From contig NZ_CP065589.1 in NCBI RefSeq assembly GCF_021278965.1, positions 3,973,001 through 4,037,000 of the forward strand: a stretch of 64,000 nt of DNA, read 5' to 3'. This DNA comes from Chryseobacterium capnotolerans. GTDB taxonomy: Bacteria > Bacteroidota > Bacteroidia > Flavobacteriales > Weeksellaceae. Positions 63,151 to 64,000 of this stretch are shown here, one piece after another. The position numbers were made by a program, and so were the translations under genes. Under the pieces are notes generated by a model. It was not told where the DNA came from. It searched no databases and saw only the letters and a program-made list of their open reading frames with translations. How positions within the stretch are numbered: position 1 is the first letter of the stretch; every line of letters begins with the position of its first letter.

Positions 63151-64000
63151 TTATATCGTTTCTAATGCTCCAAAATGCTGAAAAGCAATATTCTTTTCTA
63201 ATGGATAATATTCGTGGCCTAATATTTTATTGATAATCGTAGCATTTCTATAAGGACCCATTCCAAGGTCTGATGTAATAATCCCCTGTGAATCTACACA
63301 ACCGTTCTGCATGAATATTTCATTATCGTTTACATCCACGGTATAGTTTTCTGAGGATAGTAACGTTCCATCATTTTGACTCTTGTTCAGACGGCCTTCT
63401 ATTGGCTGTAAAAAATGAGGAACTTCATATCGATAACCGGTTGCCAGAATCAGATAATCAGTATTGAATGAAAAAGTTTTTTCTTCTTCCAGATGCCTCA
63501 AGTTTAATGTATAGTTTTCACTGTAAGACATATCTTCAAGCAGGCTATTGGTCAATATTTTAACAGGAAGAGGCTGTTCTTCTTTCATCTGCTGATGATA
63601 AAGCTCATCATAAATGGTACTGATCAGTTCGTCATTGATTCCTTTATACAGAATATCCTGCTTATTGATCACTTCTCTTCTTTTGTTTAATGGAAGCCTG
63701 TTGAAATAGGAAATATAATCCATGGAAGTAAATTCATATGTGAATTTTGAATTTTCCATTGGGAAGAATCTGTCAGCGGCTGTTACCCAGTTCAGCTTTA
63801 AACCTAATTCCGGTCTGGAAGAAAGAAGATCAAAAAATACTTCACCTCCACTTTGTCCGGAGCCCAATACGGTAATAGTACTTCCTTTCTTTAAATATTG
63901 TTTTCTATGTAGATATTCAGAAGAGTGGAAAATATGTTCTTTAGAGAAGCGCTCGGTAATTTTGGGAACATTAGGAATTGAACCTACTCCTAATACGATT
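63151..64000 (-). CDS. L-lysine/L-ornithine N-hydroxylase (siderophore biosynthesis), 5' end outside the window
   Basis: The visible part is 282 residues and enters from the right edge without its start. VLGSGQSGGEVFFDLLSS is the NADPH-binding glycine loop of the IucD/SidA flavin monooxygenase family. ENSKFTYEFTSMDYISYFNR and YLILATGYRYEVPHFL are further signatures, and the end is the typical AFQHFGALETI. It hydroxylates the side-chain amine of lysine or ornithine to start a hydroxamate siderophore. The FAD-binding N-terminus lies outside. It is the first visible gene of an operon with the receptor and DUF4374 protein. Confidence 0.9.
   Translation of the reverse strand, partial: IVLGVGSIPNVPKITERFSKEHIFHSSEYLHRKQYLKKGSTITVLGSGQSGGEVFFDLLSSRPELGLKLNWVTAADRFFPMENSKFTYEFTSMDYISYFNRLPLNKRREVINKQDILYKGINDELISTIYDELYHQQMKEEQPLPVKILTNSLLEDMSYSENYTLNLRHLEEEKTFSFNTDYLILATGYRYEVPHFLQPIEGRLNKSQNDGTLLSSENYTVDVNDNEIFMQNGCVDSQGIITSDLGMGPYRNATIINKILGHEYYPLEKNIAFQHFGALETI

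Overview
The window is AT-rich DNA from a member of the Bacteroidota, most likely a Chryseobacterium-like flavobacterium. This rests on type IX secretion (T9SS) C-terminal tails on three exported proteins, DUF349 and DUF5606 proteins, a nuo operon with a short NuoG, TAnnTTTG promoter -7 boxes, and little sign of Shine-Dalgarno sequences. It is chromosomal: housekeeping genes with small accessory islands. I saw no rRNA, IS element, prophage or CRISPR array.

Layout. 1-7.6 kb: a truncated gene end, a metallo-beta-lactamase-fold hydrolase with a Na+/H+ antiporter, an alpha/beta hydrolase downstream of an AraC regulator, and a Tat-exported PhoD-type phosphatase. 7.8-13.5 kb: a delta-60 repeat T9SS protein, tRNA-Met, methylmalonyl-CoA epimerase, RbfA, a LolC/E-like permease and a T9SS endonuclease I. 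13.6-20.5 kb: aroE, a DUF349 protein, ribD, a Cys-rich double-glycine peptide, yigZ, a YugP-type peptidase, a GNAT protein and a tiny membrane protein. 20.6-35.1 kb: a complete nuoA-N operon, with an outer-membrane-barrel-like gene between nuoF and nuoG and spacers built of degenerate short repeats. 35.4-42 kb: a LysM protein, a DUF4280 PAAR-like tip, a roughly 1090-residue protein with GH19-like and M23 peptidoglycan-hydrolase domains, and two small lipoproteins; this reads as a contractile-injection effector module with candidate immunity genes. 42-57 kb: a GAF-like protein, an HD plus DUF5706 (Pycsar-effector-type) fusion, a phosphoesterase/kinase-like/outer-membrane-barrel giant, an M43 protease, and housekeeping genes (mazG, def, ruvX, sixA-like, archaemetzincin). 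57-64 kb: a class-C-beta-lactamase-like hydrolase, a 266-bp tandem duplication, and a TonB receptor/DUF4374/N-hydroxylase set that looks like hydroxamate siderophore synthesis and uptake.

Ten genes carry an apparent one-base length change, almost always in a homopolymer (lolE-like, endonuclease I, aroE, DUF349, effector, both lipoproteins, HD-DUF5706, phosphoesterase-barrel, TonB receptor). In each, both halves are well-conserved coding sequence. I annotate them as single genes and think base-calling errors are more likely than ten real pseudogenes.

Starts of several minus- and plus-strand genes were moved from upstream TTG codons to the nearest in-frame ATG; the entries say where.
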